From: Saccharothrix sp.
GTDB taxonomy: Bacteria > Actinomycetota > Actinomycetes > Mycobacteriales > Pseudonocardiaceae
Reading direction: 5' to 3'
Assembly: GCF_031180885.1 (NCBI RefSeq)
Contig: NZ_JAPSLK010000021.1
Coordinates: forward strand, 1 to 64,000
Length of the DNA: 64,000 bases
The position numbers and the translations under genes were made by a program. Shown piece by piece: positions 42,884 through 53,054 of the stretch; the stretch's first letter is position 1, and each line of letters opens with the position of its first letter. The notes under the pieces are model-generated. The model was not told the origin of the DNA and ran no database searches. It saw only the letters and a program-made list of their open reading frames with translations.

Positions 42884-43898
42884 GCAGGTCCTTGAGGCTC
42901 TTGGCGGCGGCCCGGCCGGCCCGCGTCGCGCCGACCGTGCTGGCCGAGGGGCCGTAGCCGACGAGGTGGATGCGGGGGTCGCCGACGACTTCCGTGCCGT
43001 CGAGCTTGATCCCGCCGCCGGGGCCGCGCAGGCCGAGCGGGGCGAGGTGGTCGAGGGCGGCGCGGAAACCGGTGGCCCACAGGATGGCGTCGGCTTCTTG
43101 TGTGGTGCCGTCCGGCCGGACGACGCCGTTCTCTGTGATGCGGGCGAACATCGGCTTCCGGTCGAGCGTGTGGTCTTCGAGTGCTTGGCGGACCTGCGGG
43201 GTGAGGCTCAACCCGGTGACGCTGACCACGCTGCGCGGCGGCAGCCCATTGCGGACGCGTTCCTCGACGAGTGCGACGGCGGCCCGACCGACTTCGGGGG
43301 TGAAGGGTTCGTCGCGGAAGACCGGTTCGCGCCGGGTGACCCAGGTGGTGGTGGCCACGGTCGCGATCTCCAACAGCTGCTGAACCGCACTCGTGCCGCC
43401 GCCGACCACGATCACCCGCTTGCCCGCGAACTCTTCGGGTCCCTTGTACTGCGAGGAGTGCAGTTGGCGGCCCTTGAAGAGTTCCTGGCCGGGGTAGCGG
43501 GGCCAGAAGGGGCGGGTCCAGGTGCCGGTGGCGTTGACCAGGGCTTTGGTCAGCCAGTCACCTTTGTCGGTCTCGACTTTGAGGAGGTCGCCTTCGTTGC
43601 GGACGGCGTGGACGTGGACCGGGCGGCGGACGTCGATGCCGTTGCGCTGCTCGAAGTCGGCGAAGTAGGCGGGGAGGACTTCGTTGGCGGGCGCGGTGGG
43701 GTCCGGTTCGGCGAACGGCATCCCGGGCAGGTCGTGGATCCCGTGCACGGTGGCCATCCGCAACGTCGGCCACCGGTGCCGCCACGCCCCTCCCGGCCCT
43801 TCGTCCGCGTCCAGCACGACGTGCTCAAGCCCGGCCCGCTTGAGGAAGTAGGCCGCCGACAGACCTGCCTGACCAGCACCGATGACGACCACGTCCAT
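42861..43898 (-). CDS. NAD(P)/FAD-dependent oxidoreductase (flavin monooxygenase-like)
   Basis: 345 aa. FAD motif VVIGAGQAGLSAAYFL at 4-19; second nucleotide motif VIVVGGGTSAVQQLLEIA near 166-183; ATGF near the C-terminus (ILWATGFRAALDHL). It resembles the YhdE/CzcO-like single-chain monooxygenases. The substrate is unknown. ATG 43898. It overlaps the StyA-like gene end by 23 bp, tail to tail, so they are not one operon. It may be a repair or defence reductase. Confidence 0.82.
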   Translation of the reverse strand: MDVVVIGAGQAGLSAAYFLKRAGLEHVVLDADEGPGGAWRHRWPTLRMATVHGIHDLPGMPFAEPDPTAPANEVLPAYFADFEQRNGIDVRRPVHVHAVRNEGDLLKVETDKGDWLTKALVNATGTWTRPFWPRYPGQELFKGRQLHSSQYKGPEEFAGKRVIVVGGGTSAVQQLLEIATVATTTWVTRREPVFRDEPFTPEVGRAAVALVEERVRNGLPPRSVVSVTGLSLTPQVRQALEDHTLDRKPMFARITENGVVRPDGTTQEADAILWATGFRAALDHLAPLGLRGPGGGIKLDGTEVVGDPRIHLVGYGPSASTVGATRAGRAAAKSLKDLLTRELAA

Positions 43899-44054
43899 GA
43901 CCCGATCAACGTCCGACGAGCAAGCGCGCTTCCCCGGTGTGACGGACGAGTCAACGACCGAACACACGGTCCACCGGGCACACCCGCCGTCCTCTCGCCC
44001 TGAGCACTGGGTCACAGTCGGAAGGCATTCGGGGGGACCGGTGTTGGTGCCGGT

Positions 44055-45089
<1,035 letters not shown>

Positions 45090-45191
45090 CAGAGAGCCGA
45101 AGGGCAGCGATCATTGGAGTGAGCGCGCACGCCCCCCGACGCGCTCTCCAACTCCCGGGCCCCGCGCCCGGAGCACGACCGCCGCCGCGGT

Positions 45192-45233
45192 CCGCGTGGG
45201 TGGCGCCGCACCAATTGTGGCGCTGCCCACGCG
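45192..45233 (+). terminator. Imperfect hairpin between the LLM gene and the lipoprotein gene
   Basis: CCGCGTGGGTGGCGCCGCAC pairs imperfectly with GTGGCGCTGCCCACGCGG around an AT-rich loop (CAATT). It sits about 100 bases after the LLM stop, in the 288-base spacer, which otherwise shows nothing clear. Confidence 0.5.
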
Positions 45234-45377
45234 GGCGGACACGCGGCATCACGGCTTGGCCACAGGCAGGCACCAGGTCCGCTTCAAGCCCCCTCATCCG
45301 CCCCCGAGCGCCCCGACACCCCGTCATGGTGGTGGGAGTCGCTGCTAGCCCACCGCCGGGGCGGGAAGGGGAGGTTC

Positions 45378-45911
45378 GTGAGATTCGCCAGACTGGCCGC
45401 CGGCCTGTGCCTGGCGGGGGCCTTGGCGGGATGTGCGGACCCCTCCGGGCTCGCCGACGCCGTCCCCGAGCCGACCTCCTCCTCCGCGAACCAGGACCCG
45501 GCGCCCCCCGCCTCGACGTTCACCGCCTTCGGCGCCCAACGGGTGTGGGGCAACGGCCTGTCGATCACCGTCTCCCCGCCCAAGTCGCTCAAGCCCAGCG
45601 ACACCTCGTTCCCCAAGTCCCCGCGCACGGCCGTGTTCGTGGTGACCCTGGTCAACGGCACCGGCACCCCTTACCGGACCGGCCAGCTCGCCGTCCGGGC
45701 GACCGTCGGCGGCACCCCGGTCCCCGAGGTCCTGGACACCGTGCAAGGCCTCAACGGCCTCTCCGCGGCGGTCACCGAGGTGGCCCCCGGCGCGGACACC
45801 AAGCTGACCTTGGCCTTCGCCGTCCCCGAAGGACCCGTGCGGCTGCAACTCGTGGTCGAGCCCAACGGGGCGAACCAAGAGCCCAACGCGACCTTCGAAG
45901 GCCTCGCCTAG
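45378..45911 (+). CDS. Secreted lipoprotein, DUF4352-like
   Basis: 177 aa. Lipobox LAGALAGC gives a lipidated Cys19 after a short basic signal (RFARLAAGLCLAGALAGC). A Ser/Pro/Thr linker leads to an immunoglobulin-like domain (ITVSPPKSLKPSD, RTAVFVVTLVNGTGTPY, LTLAFAVPEGPVRLQLVVEP) of the DUF4352 type common in actinomycete lipoproteins. The function is unknown. GTG 45378. The next gene, bcp, has its own leaderless promoter. Confidence 0.75.
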   Translation: MRFARLAAGLCLAGALAGCADPSGLADAVPEPTSSSANQDPAPPASTFTAFGAQRVWGNGLSITVSPPKSLKPSDTSFPKSPRTAVFVVTLVNGTGTPYRTGQLAVRATVGGTPVPEVLDTVQGLNGLSAAVTEVAPGADTKLTLAFAVPEGPVRLQLVVEPNGANQEPNATFEGLA

Positions 45912-45936
45912 ACCCGGGCGTCCCGCGCAGCACCTG

Positions 45937-45942
45937 TAGCGT
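45937..45942 (+). promoter_or_regulatory. -10 hexamer TAGCGT of bcp, leaderless
   Basis: TAGCGT ends 7 bases before the ATG at 45950, separating bcp transcription from the upstream lipoprotein gene. Confidence 0.5.
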
Positions 45943-45949
45943 CTGCGGC

Positions 45950-46423
45950 ATGACCGAGCAGAAGCGCCTGTCCCCCGGCGACCAGGCCCCGGCGTTCACC
46001 CTGCCCGACAGCGAGGGCAAGCCCGTCTCGCTCTCCGACTACCTCGGCCGGTCGGTGGTCGTGTACTTCTACCCGGCCGCGGGCACGCCCGGGTGCACCA
46101 AGCAGGCGTGCGACTTCCGGGACAGCATCGGCGACCTCGCGCAGGCCGGTTACGACGTCGTCGGCATCTCCCCCGACAAGCCGGAGAAACTGGCCAAGTT
46201 CGCCGCGGCCGAGGGCGTGAACTTCCCGCTGCTGTCCGACCCGGAGCGCAAGGTGCTCGCCGAGTGGGGCGCGTTCGGGGAGAAGCAGAACTACGGCAAG
46301 ACGGTCATGGGCGTGATCCGCTCGACCTTCCTCGTCGACCCCGAGGGCAAGGTCGTCAAGGCCATGTACAACGTCCGCGCCACCGGCCACGTCGCCAAGC
46401 TGCTGCGCGAACTCCCCGCCTGA
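45950..46423 (+). CDS. bcp: Thioredoxin-dependent thiol peroxidase, Bcp/PrxQ type
   Basis: 157 aa peroxiredoxin. The peroxidatic Cys lies in YFYPAAGTPGCTKQACDFRD, with the resolving Cys five residues later (GCTKQAC), the alpha2 type of PrxQ. It reduces hydrogen peroxide and organic peroxides with thioredoxin. Cytoplasmic. FLVDPEGKVVKAMYNVRATGH closes the fold. ATG 45950. Confidence 0.95.
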   Translation: MTEQKRLSPGDQAPAFTLPDSEGKPVSLSDYLGRSVVVYFYPAAGTPGCTKQACDFRDSIGDLAQAGYDVVGISPDKPEKLAKFAAAEGVNFPLLSDPERKVLAEWGAFGEKQNYGKTVMGVIRSTFLVDPEGKVVKAMYNVRATGHVAKLLRELPA

Positions 46424-46440
46424 CGAGGGCCGCCGAACGG

Positions 46441-46646
46441 GGGCCGCCGGGTACACTGGGGTCCGAGGACAGGCCACAAGGGCCGCTCAGACCTCTCGTA
46501 AGGGTGATAACCGTGTGTCGCGCGACGACACCCGACGCCCCCCGTTCCAAGTTCGTCCTCCGGGTCCACTTCCCCACTCGCGGCGGTTGACGCGGGCGTT
46601 CCACCACGCCCTCACACAACCGAAACCACCGCTCGGGACACCCGAC
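46441..46646 (+). promoter_or_regulatory. Possible structured leader of the SMR exporter gene
   Basis: The ~200 bases before the SMR start hold nested pairing (GAGG 46465-46468 with CCTC 46492-46495, GGCC 46472-46475 with GGCC 46481-46484) and a second hairpin GTGTCG-CGCGA-CGACAC (46515-46531). SMR genes are often controlled by guanidine riboswitches. The word GGTCCGAGGAC recalls part of guanidine-I, but the rest does not match well, so I leave it unassigned. Confidence 0.3.
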
Positions 46647-46973
46647 ATGTTGAAGTGGATCCTGCTCACCGTCGCCATCGGCTTCGAGGTCTTCGCCACG
46701 CTGTGCCTGAAGGCCTCCGACGGCTTCACCAAGACCCTCCCCACCCTCGGTCTGATCACCGGCTACGCCGCCGCCTTCTACCTGGAGTCCCAGGTGATCC
46801 GGCTCGGCCTGCCGGTCGCGACGACCTACGCGGTGTGGGCGGGCGCCGGCATCGCGCTGGTCGCCGTCATGGGCCGCGTGCTGTTCGCCGACCCCATCAG
46901 CCCGGCCGTGCTCGCGGGCATGGCCCTGATCGCCGTGGGGGTGGGCGTCGTGTCGACCGCCGCCGCCACGTGA
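46647..46973 (+). CDS. Small multidrug resistance (SMR) family exporter
   Basis: 108 aa, four membrane helices. The conserved membrane Glu14 is in AIGFEVFATLCLKASDGF, followed by LPVATTYAVWAGAGIALVAVMGRVLF. SMR dimers exchange protons for cationic drugs, guanidinium (Gdx) or polyamines. Which subtype is unclear; a single gene with a structured leader leans to a guanidinium exporter, a weak inference. ATG 46647 begins MLKWILLTVA. Confidence 0.9.
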   Translation: MLKWILLTVAIGFEVFATLCLKASDGFTKTLPTLGLITGYAAAFYLESQVIRLGLPVATTYAVWAGAGIALVAVMGRVLFADPISPAVLAGMALIAVGVGVVSTAAAT

Positions 46974-47009
46974 CCCACTAACCTGGTCCGCGGGACCAGG
47001 GGAGGGGCC

Positions 47010-47612
47010 ATCACCCGACCGGAGGCCGCGGCCGGGAAGATCGGCCAGGCGGTGGCGCAGCACGCCGCCAAGTCCTGGCGGGAACGCCGCCGCAAGAAGC
47101 ACGAGCGCACCGCCACGCTGGCGCAGCTCGCCGCCGAGGAGCTGTCTTCGACCCGGCACCGCGCCCGCCTGGAGCACCTGGTGGAGGGCATCGGCCACCA
47201 GGTCGGCGACCAGCTGGAACCGTTGCTGGCGGCCAAGTTCCGGCAAGACGACCCTGCTGGACTGGCTCGCCGTGACCGCCGCCCGGCCGCCGCCGACCAG
47301 CGGTGGCCGGCCGACGAGGGTTTCGGCTCGGTGGTGCTGGACCAGATGAACCCCAACGACGTCCGCACCTTCCTGCGCCGTCGGCACGAGGCCGCGCGGG
47401 ACGCCGACTCCCTGCCGTGCGCGCCGGAGGACCTGCCGGAGGCAGAGCGCAGGTTGTTGCGCCAGTTGGGGAACCGGCCGCACCTGCGGGCGCTGACCGC
47501 GAGCCCGTTGCTGTGCGCGTTGAACCTGGGGCGGGCGTCCGAGCTTCCGCAGAGCCGGATGGAGCTGTACCGGGCGGCTGGTCCCGGCGTCAAGATCACG
47601 TACCGGCGTTGA
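47010..47612 (+). pseudogene. Decayed NACHT-type (NLR-like) ATPase gene
   Basis: The frame reads TRPEAAAGKIGQAVAQHAAKSW, a typical N-terminus of actinomycete NACHT proteins. After GGAGGGGCC, the codon at the start position (47010) is ATC, not ATG or GTG. The Walker A words SGKTTLLDWLAVTA are present at 47239-47280 but in a different frame. The middle of the NACHT domain is missing. The frame then continues with DVRTFLRRRHEAARD, LTASPLLCALNLGRASELPQSRMELYRAA, the end of the NACHT module. Sensor and effector domains are absent. It overlaps the end of rdgB by 17 bp. Confidence 0.75.
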
Positions 47613-48204
47613 GCTTGCGCAACTCCGGGAGCAGCAGGCGCAGGGCACGGCCCCGGTGGGAGAGCTTGTCCTTCTCCTCCGGGGTCAGCTCGGCCGACGT
47701 CACCTCGCGCCCCTCCGGCCGGAAGATCGGGTCGTAGCCGAAACCGTTGGTACCGCGCGGTTCCCGCGTGATCTCGCCGCGCCACTCGCCGCGCACCACG
47801 GTCTCCAGGCCGCCCGGGCCGACCAGCGCCGCCGTGCACACGAACGCCGCGCCGCGCCGCTCGTCGGGGACGTCCCTCAACTGCCCGAGCACCAGTTCCA
47901 GGTTGGCCAGGTCGTCGCCGTGCCTGCCGGACCAGCGGGCGGACAGCACGCCGGGCATCCCGTTGAGCGCGTCGATCGCGATGCCCGAGTCGTCGGCGAC
48001 GGACGGCAGGCCGGTGGCGTTGAAGGCGTCCCGGGCCTTGAGGAGGGCGTTGCCCTCGAACGTCGGCTCGGTCTCCGGCGCCTCCGGGAACTCCGGCACG
48101 TCGGACAACCCCACCACCTCGATGCCCTCCAGGCCCTCGAAGGCCAGGATGCGGCGCAGTTCGCCGAGCTTCTTGGCGTTGCGGGACGCCAGCAGGAGCT
48201 TCAC
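47596..48204 (-). CDS. rdgB: RdgB/HAM1 non-canonical purine NTP pyrophosphatase
   Basis: 202 aa. It hydrolyses dITP, XTP and similar nucleotides to keep them out of DNA. Family motifs: [17 protein letters not shown] at 4-20, [39 protein letters not shown] and [15 protein letters not shown]. The GTG at 48204 overlaps the rph end by 4 bp. It is the last gene of the conserved murI-PDE-rph-rdgB order. Confidence 0.95.
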   Translation of the reverse strand: MKLLLASRNAKKLGELRRILAFEGLEGIEVVGLSDVPEFPEAPETEPTFEGNALLKARDAFNATGLPSVADDSGIAIDALNGMPGVLSARWSGRHGDDLANLELVLGQLRDVPDERRGAAFVCTAALVGPGGLETVVRGEWRGEITREPRGTNGFGYDPIFRPEGREVTSAELTPEEKDKLSHRGRALRLLLPELRKLNAGT

Positions 48205-48965
48205 TTCTTCTTGCCCTTCGGCTCGGGCAGCACGCCGGGGTAGGGCAGGGCCAGCGCCTGCGACTGGATGCGGTTCAGCTCGGCGCAGCCCTGCAGCGCC
48301 AGGTCCAGCATCTTGTCCAGAGTGGACCGGGCGAAGGTCGCGCCCTCGCCGGTGCCCTGGATCTCGATCAGCGTGCCCGCGTCGGTGGCGACGACGTTCA
48401 TATCGACCTCCGCCCGCGAGTCCTCCTCGTAGGGCAGGTCCAGCCGGACCCGGCCGTCCACCACGCCCACCGACACCGCCGACACCGCGCACGACAGCGG
48501 CTGCGGGTCGGCCAGCCGGCCCGCCGCCCCCAACCAGGTGACGGCGTCGGCCAGCGCGACGTACGCGCCGGTGATGGCGGCGGTCCGGGTGCCGCCGTCG
48601 GCCTGGATGACGTCGCAGTCGATGACGATGGTGTTCTCGCCCAGCGCCGCCAGGTCGATGCACGCCCGCAGGGACCGGCCGATCAGCCGGGAGATCTCGT
48701 GCGTGCGACCGCCGATGCGGCCCTTCACCGACTCGCGGTCGCTGCGGCTGTGGGTCGCGGACGGGAGCATGGCGTACTCGGCCGTCACCCAGCCAAGGCC
48801 CGAACCCGACCTCCACCGGGGGACGCCCTCGGTCACGCTCGCCGCGCACAGCACCCGCGTGTTGCCGAACTCGATCAGGACCGAACCCGCGGGCCACTGC
48901 TGGTAGCCCCGCGTGATCCGGATGTCGCGCAGCACGTCGTCGTTCCTGCCATCGGTCCTCAGCAC
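48201..48965 (-). CDS. rph: Ribonuclease PH
   Basis: 254 aa phosphorolytic 3'-exoribonuclease that trims tRNA precursors. Motifs: [38 protein letters not shown] (phosphate-binding arginines), [27 protein letters not shown] and [23 protein letters not shown] 48965 has TAGGGT 6 bases before it, so the transcript of rph-rdgB is predicted leaderless. Confidence 0.96.
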   Translation of the reverse strand: MLRTDGRNDDVLRDIRITRGYQQWPAGSVLIEFGNTRVLCAASVTEGVPRWRSGSGLGWVTAEYAMLPSATHSRSDRESVKGRIGGRTHEISRLIGRSLRACIDLAALGENTIVIDCDVIQADGGTRTAAITGAYVALADAVTWLGAAGRLADPQPLSCAVSAVSVGVVDGRVRLDLPYEEDSRAEVDMNVVATDAGTLIEIQGTGEGATFARSTLDKMLDLALQGCAELNRIQSQALALPYPGVLPEPKGKKK

Positions 48966-49019
48966 GGCACTACCCTAAGGCGCTGAACCCGGGAACGTCC
49001 CACTGGCGTAGGGAGAGGC

Positions 49020-49535
49020 ATGGCACTCGCAGACGACCTGGTGACGATCTTCGGTCTGCCCGCGCACCCGCTGCTGGTCCACGCGGTCGTGGTGCTCCTG
49101 CCGCTGGCCGCGGTGGCCGCCGCGGCGCTGGCCGTGGTGCCCCGCTGGCGGCAGCGCTACGCGTGGCCGCTGCTCGGCGTCACGGTGCTCGGCGTCGGCG
49201 CGGTCCTGCCCGCGCAGAAGGCGGGCGAGCAGTTGGAGGCCCGGCTGGCGAACCTGGAGAACCCGCTCATCCAGCGGCACGCCGAGCTGGGCAACGACCT
49301 GCTGCCGTTCGCGCTCGGGTTCTTCGTGGTGGTGGTGGCCCTGCTGGTCGCGGGGCGGCTGGCGGACCGCGAACGGGCCGCGGCGGCGGACGACACGAAC
49401 GTGCCCAAGACGTGGCGGCGGATCTCGGTGGTGGTGGCCGTCCTGGTCATCGCCGCAGGAACGGCCGCGACCGTCCAAACCGTTCGCATCGGCCACAGCG
49501 GCTCGACGGCCGTGTGGACGGGAGTCGGGCAGTAG
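49020..49535 (+). CDS. DUF2231 membrane protein
   Basis: 171 aa, four membrane helices; the family mark FGLPAHPLLVHAVVVLLPLAAVAA near 11-34 includes the conserved HPxxVH. DUF2231 proteins may bind haem or carry electrons, but the function is unproven. ATG 49020; divergent from rph. It is inserted into the otherwise conserved rph-to-phosphodiesterase stretch. A second DUF2231 gene is at 56965. Confidence 0.85.
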   Translation: MALADDLVTIFGLPAHPLLVHAVVVLLPLAAVAAAALAVVPRWRQRYAWPLLGVTVLGVGAVLPAQKAGEQLEARLANLENPLIQRHAELGNDLLPFALGFFVVVVALLVAGRLADRERAAAADDTNVPKTWRRISVVVAVLVIAAGTAATVQTVRIGHSGSTAVWTGVGQ

Positions 49536-49916
49536 TTAACGCTCGACCCAGGCTTTCAGGTTGGTGAGGTGGGCTCGCCAGCCCTCGCGGTGTGCCTCGA
49601 CCACTTCCGCGAGCAGGGACGCCCAGCCGGTGTGGCGCACGCGGACCAAGGTGCCGCCGGGCACCGGGGTCAGGGTCACCTCGACCTCGGTGTGCGTGGG
49701 CCAGTCCTCGTCCGCCCACGTCAACGCCAGCCGCTTCGGTTCCTCGCGGCCGACGACCTGGCCGGAGGTGACCTTGCGGGTGCCGTCGGAGTCGGTCCAG
49801 CGCTCCTCGAAGGAGGTCGCCGACAGCCGCATGTGCGGCCACCAGCCCTCCGGGGACACCAGCGCCCGCCACACGTCGGACGGTGGCGCGGCGATCGTGA
49901 CCGACTCGTCGATCAC
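49536..49916 (-). CDS. SRPBCC (AHSA1-type) family protein
   Basis: 126 aa. SVTIAAPPSDVWRALVSPEGWWPH, LTWADEDWPTHTEVEVTLTPVPGGTLVRVRHTGW and EGWRAHLTNLKAWVER are the AHSA1/CalC-like helix-grip pattern. It probably binds a small hydrophobic molecule; the function is unknown. GTG 49916 overlaps the upstream OsmC stop (GTGA), so the two are coupled. Tail-to-tail with DUF2231 without a gap. Confidence 0.82.
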   Translation of the reverse strand: MIDESVTIAAPPSDVWRALVSPEGWWPHMRLSATSFEERWTDSDGTRKVTSGQVVGREEPKRLALTWADEDWPTHTEVEVTLTPVPGGTLVRVRHTGWASLLAEVVEAHREGWRAHLTNLKAWVER

Positions 49917-50308
49917 GGCAGGTGCAGCGGCGTCGGCGGGGTCTTCTTCAGCGTCCGGGTGACCGTGCACAGCTGGTCGATCGCCCGCCGCACCGCGACT
50001 TCCAGCGCCGCGCGCTGCTGTTCGTCCAACCGCGACACGTCGTAGTCCAGGGTCACCGGCACTTCGTCCAGTTCGTGCGCGCCGGCGGGCCGCACGTCGT
50101 CCGCCCGCGCGGTCAGCTCGCCGCCCACCCGGCGCGTGACCAGGGTCTCGGCGGTCACGATCGCGCACCCCGCCGCGGCGGCCAGCAGCAGCTCGACGGG
50201 CGTGAACGCGCCCTCCGCGCCCGACCGGCCGACGCGCACCGAGGCGCCCCGGTCGTTCGTGGCCACGAAATCGTGCTGTCCGACCCGGCGCACCTCGACG
50301 TTCGACAC
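49913..50308 (-). CDS. OsmC-family protein
   Basis: 131 aa. FTPVELLLAAAAGCAIVTAETLV holds the conserved OsmC Cys (near residue 48), followed by EVPVTLDYDVSRLDEQQRAALEVAVRRAIDQLCTVTRTL with the second Cys. OsmC/Ohr proteins reduce organic hydroperoxides. The GTG at 50308 has TAACGT (50321-50316) 7 bases before it, a leaderless start. It forms a two-gene operon with the SRPBCC gene. Confidence 0.85.
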   Translation of the reverse strand: MSNVEVRRVGQHDFVATNDRGASVRVGRSGAEGAFTPVELLLAAAAGCAIVTAETLVTRRVGGELTARADDVRPAGAHELDEVPVTLDYDVSRLDEQQRAALEVAVRRAIDQLCTVTRTLKKTPPTPLHLP

Positions 50309-50373
50309 CCCACCGACGTTAGCCGATGCGGTCGGCGCCGGCCCTTGCGATCTTGCGCACCTCCAGCCGGCGA

Positions 50374-51201
50374 TCAGGCGCTGCCGCCGATCCGCCGCAC
50401 GACCGGCTCGTCGACCTCGTACTTCCCGCCCTGCCGCACGACTTCCACCGGTCCGGCGAACTCCGCCCGCGCCTCGGCCAGCACGGCGTCCGGATCGGTC
50501 CAGGGCGCGATGTGGGTCAGCAGCAACCGGCCGACACCGGCGTCCGTGGCGAGGCGGCCCGCATCGGTCCCGGACAGGTGCACGCCGGGCGGGCGGTCGT
50601 CGGCGTGGGTCCAGGTCGCCTCGGACAGCAGCACGTCCGCGCCGTCGGCCAGCGAGCGCAGCGCGTCGCACGGCCCCGAGTCGCCGGTGAACGCCAGGAC
50701 CGCGCCGGCCGTGGCGATGCGGAAGCCGTAGCACTCGCCGGGGTGGTCGACGCGGGCCGCGGTGATGGTGAACGGGCCGACGGTGGTCGGCCGCGCGGTC
50801 AGCGGGTGGAAGTCGAAGACGTCGGAGAGGTCGGCGGTGCGGAGTTCTTCGTCGCTCTCGGCGTAGGCGCGGGCGAAGCGGCGCGGCGCGTCGGACGGGG
50901 CGTGCACCGGCAGCCGGCGCGCGGACGTGTCGTGCGGCGGGTGGGTGTGGTAGCGGCGCATGACGGCCAGCGTGGTGAAGTCCGCGCAGTGGTCCGGGTG
51001 CAGGTGCGAGAACAGCAGCGCGTCCAGGGAGAACGGGTCGCAGTGCACCTGGAGCGCCGCGAGCACACCGTTGCCCAGGTCGATGGCCAGCCGGTAGCCG
51101 TCCGCCTCGACGAGGTAGCCGGATGCGGGGCCCTGTGGCCCCGGCAGGCTGCCCGAGCAGCCGAGGATGGTCAACAGCACCGTTGGAGAGTGCCAAATCA
51201 T
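50374..51201 (-). CDS. Metallo-beta-lactamase-fold hydrolase, Rv1339-type (class II-like cyclic-nucleotide phosphodiesterase)
   Basis: 275 aa. Metal motif [10 protein letters not shown] (H66, H68, D70, H71), then [13 protein letters not shown] and [12 protein letters not shown]. It sits between murI and rph, exactly where M. tuberculosis has Rv1339, an atypical class II cAMP phosphodiesterase. By synteny and motif it should lower cAMP. The ATG overlaps the murI stop by 4 bp. A paralogue with the same pattern is at 54214-54978. Confidence 0.85.
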   Translation of the reverse strand: MIWHSPTVLLTILGCSGSLPGPQGPASGYLVEADGYRLAIDLGNGVLAALQVHCDPFSLDALLFSHLHPDHCADFTTLAVMRRYHTHPPHDTSARRLPVHAPSDAPRRFARAYAESDEELRTADLSDVFDFHPLTARPTTVGPFTITAARVDHPGECYGFRIATAGAVLAFTGDSGPCDALRSLADGADVLLSEATWTHADDRPPGVHLSGTDAGRLATDAGVGRLLLTHIAPWTDPDAVLAEARAEFAGPVEVVRQGGKYEVDEPVVRRIGGSA

Positions 51202-51992
51202 TCGTGGGGGTGGAAGGTGGCTCTTTCCAGGCCGGGCAGGAATCGGTGGGCGAGCCTGGTGAACTTGTCCACCGGGCCGGTGCTGGCGAACCGCAGGTCG
51301 GGCGGTCCGCTGCGGAAGAGGTCCCGCTCGTTGAGCACGCGGACCACGTCCTTCACCGTCTCCTCGGCGCTGGAGACGAGGCTCACCCCGTCACCCATGA
51401 CGATCTGGATCACGCCGGTGAGCAGCGGGTAGTGCGTGCACCCCAGGACGACGGTGTCGACGTCGGCGCGCTGGAGCGGCTCCAGGTAGGCCTGCGCGAG
51501 GCCGAGGACCTGGCGGCCGGAGGTGGTGCCCTGCTCGACGAAGTCCACGAACCGCGGGCACGCGACCGCGGTGACGTCCAGGTCCCGGGCCGCGGCGAAC
51601 GAGTCCTGGTAGGCGCCGGAGGTGATGGTGCTCTGCGTGCCGATCACGCCGACCCGGCCGGTGCGCGTGGTGGCGACCGCCCGCCGCACGGCCGGCAGCA
51701 CCACCTCCACCACCGGGATGTCGTAGCGCTCGCGGGCGTCGCGCAGGCACGCCGACGACGCGGTGTTGCAGGCGATGACGAGCAGCTTGGCGCCGTCCTC
51801 GACGATCCGGTCGGCCACCTCCAGGGCGTTCTTGCGCACCTGGGCGATCGGCAGCGGCCCGTAGGGGCCGTTGGCGGTGTCGCCGACGTACCGGATGCTC
51901 TCCTGCGGCAACTGGTCCATGATCGCCCGCGCGACGGTCAGCCCGCCGACACCGGAGTCGAAGATCCCGATGGGCGCGTCCGCGGCGCTCAC
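51198..51992 (-). CDS. murI: Glutamate racemase
   Basis: 264 aa. It makes D-glutamate for peptidoglycan. The two catalytic cysteines are C75 ([10 protein letters not shown]) and C185 ([10 protein letters not shown]); [13 protein letters not shown] at 8-20 is the substrate loop. GTG 51992 overlaps the rhomboid gene stop by 4 bp, and its own stop overlaps the phosphodiesterase start, making a tight operon rhomboid-murI-PDE. Confidence 0.97.
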   Translation of the reverse strand: MSAADAPIGIFDSGVGGLTVARAIMDQLPQESIRYVGDTANGPYGPLPIAQVRKNALEVADRIVEDGAKLLVIACNTASSACLRDARERYDIPVVEVVLPAVRRAVATTRTGRVGVIGTQSTITSGAYQDSFAAARDLDVTAVACPRFVDFVEQGTTSGRQVLGLAQAYLEPLQRADVDTVVLGCTHYPLLTGVIQIVMGDGVSLVSSAEETVKDVVRVLNERDLFRSGPPDLRFASTGPVDKFTRLAHRFLPGLERATFHPHE

Positions 51993-52597
51993 GCGACCGC
52001 CCGTTTCGCGTCGCGCGCCACGCCCCACGCCGCGAGGACCCCGCCGAGCGCGCCGAACAGGTGCCCCTCCCAGGAGATCCCCGGCTGGCCCGGCAGCACG
52101 CCCCACAGCACCGCGCCGTAGGCGGCGAACACGACGGCGGCCACCACGACCTGCCACGGCGACCGCACGAACAGGCCGCGCACCAGCAGGAACACCAGGA
52201 ACCCGAACACCAGCCCGGACGCGCCGATGTGGCTGCCGTCCGCGCCGATGACCCACGTGCCCAGGCCCGCGGTCAGCCAGATGACGACGGTGACCTGGGC
52301 GAACTGCTTGATGCCGCCGGAGGTCGCCAGGAAGCCCAGGATCAGCAGCGGCACGGCGTTGCTGGTCAGGTGCTCCCAGCCGCCGTGCAGCAGCGGCGCC
52401 CAGATGATGTTGTCCCACTCGGTGAAGTCGCGCGGGATGACCCCGTCGTCGTCCAGCGCGCCGAACAACACGGTGTCCACCGCCTCGACCACGAACAGCA
52501 GCCCGACGAACCCCGCCACCACGACCGCCGAGAGCAGCGGTCTGGGCGGGATCACGCGCTGGGCGGGCGACTTCTGCGCCGCTGGGACCGGGTGCAC
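51989..52597 (-). CDS. Rhomboid-family intramembrane serine protease
   Basis: 202 aa, six membrane helices. [18 protein letters not shown], the catalytic Ser in [10 protein letters not shown] and the His in [11 protein letters not shown]. It cleaves membrane proteins within the bilayer. It is the Rv1337-position gene. GTG 52597 is 6 bases after TAGCCT (52609-52604), so the operon is predicted leaderless. Confidence 0.92.
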   Translation of the reverse strand: MHPVPAAQKSPAQRVIPPRPLLSAVVVAGFVGLLFVVEAVDTVLFGALDDDGVIPRDFTEWDNIIWAPLLHGGWEHLTSNAVPLLILGFLATSGGIKQFAQVTVVIWLTAGLGTWVIGADGSHIGASGLVFGFLVFLLVRGLFVRSPWQVVVAAVVFAAYGAVLWGVLPGQPGISWEGHLFGALGGVLAAWGVARDAKRAVA

Positions 52598-52634
52598 ACC
52601 TCCAGGCTACGTGCGTTCGGCGGCGTTGGGCGCG

Positions 52635-52880
52635 TCAGTCCTTCTCCGCCAGCATCACCAACCAGTCGCCGTGCGCCGCCGCCGGCAGCGCGCTGATCTC
52701 CACCGGCTGCCCCGGCGGCACGTTCGAGAGGTCGATGCCGGCGTAGTCGTGCCACGCGGTGAGCCAGTGGTCGTGGTGGCTGGTGTCGAGAACCGTGTCG
52801 CCGCCGACCACCACCCTCCGGTGGGCGATGCGCAACAGGCGCGGCGAAGCCCTCGCGACGAACTCCTCGGGTAATTCCAC
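52635..52880 (-). CDS. Small hypothetical protein
   Basis: 81 aa, soluble, starting GTG 52880 (MELPEEFVARASPRLLRIAH). Two His-rich stretches (SHHDHWLTAWHDY) are notable. I recognise no family. It lies 38 bp upstream of the rhomboid gene in the same direction. The frame upstream extends far but without coding character. Confidence 0.5.
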   Translation of the reverse strand: MELPEEFVARASPRLLRIAHRRVVVGGDTVLDTSHHDHWLTAWHDYAGIDLSNVPPGQPVEISALPAAAHGDWLVMLAEKD

Positions 52881-53054
52881 CGCTCCCCCGTCCGACGTCC
52901 TTGCCGGTACCACCAGTCGGCCGCGCCGGATGGTTGGCCGTCCTTTGGCTCGTCGTCTCCGACGCGGCCATCCGGGTGGAATCCCCGTCTCGACGGTGTA
53001 GCAAGTCACATCGATGCGGTCAGACGGGGCTCCGCCGACGCCTACGCTGGTCCG

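Noticed and set aside
46441..46646. Firm call of a guanidine riboswitch
   Set aside because: Only one short word resembles the guanidine-I core and the remaining conserved segments are missing.
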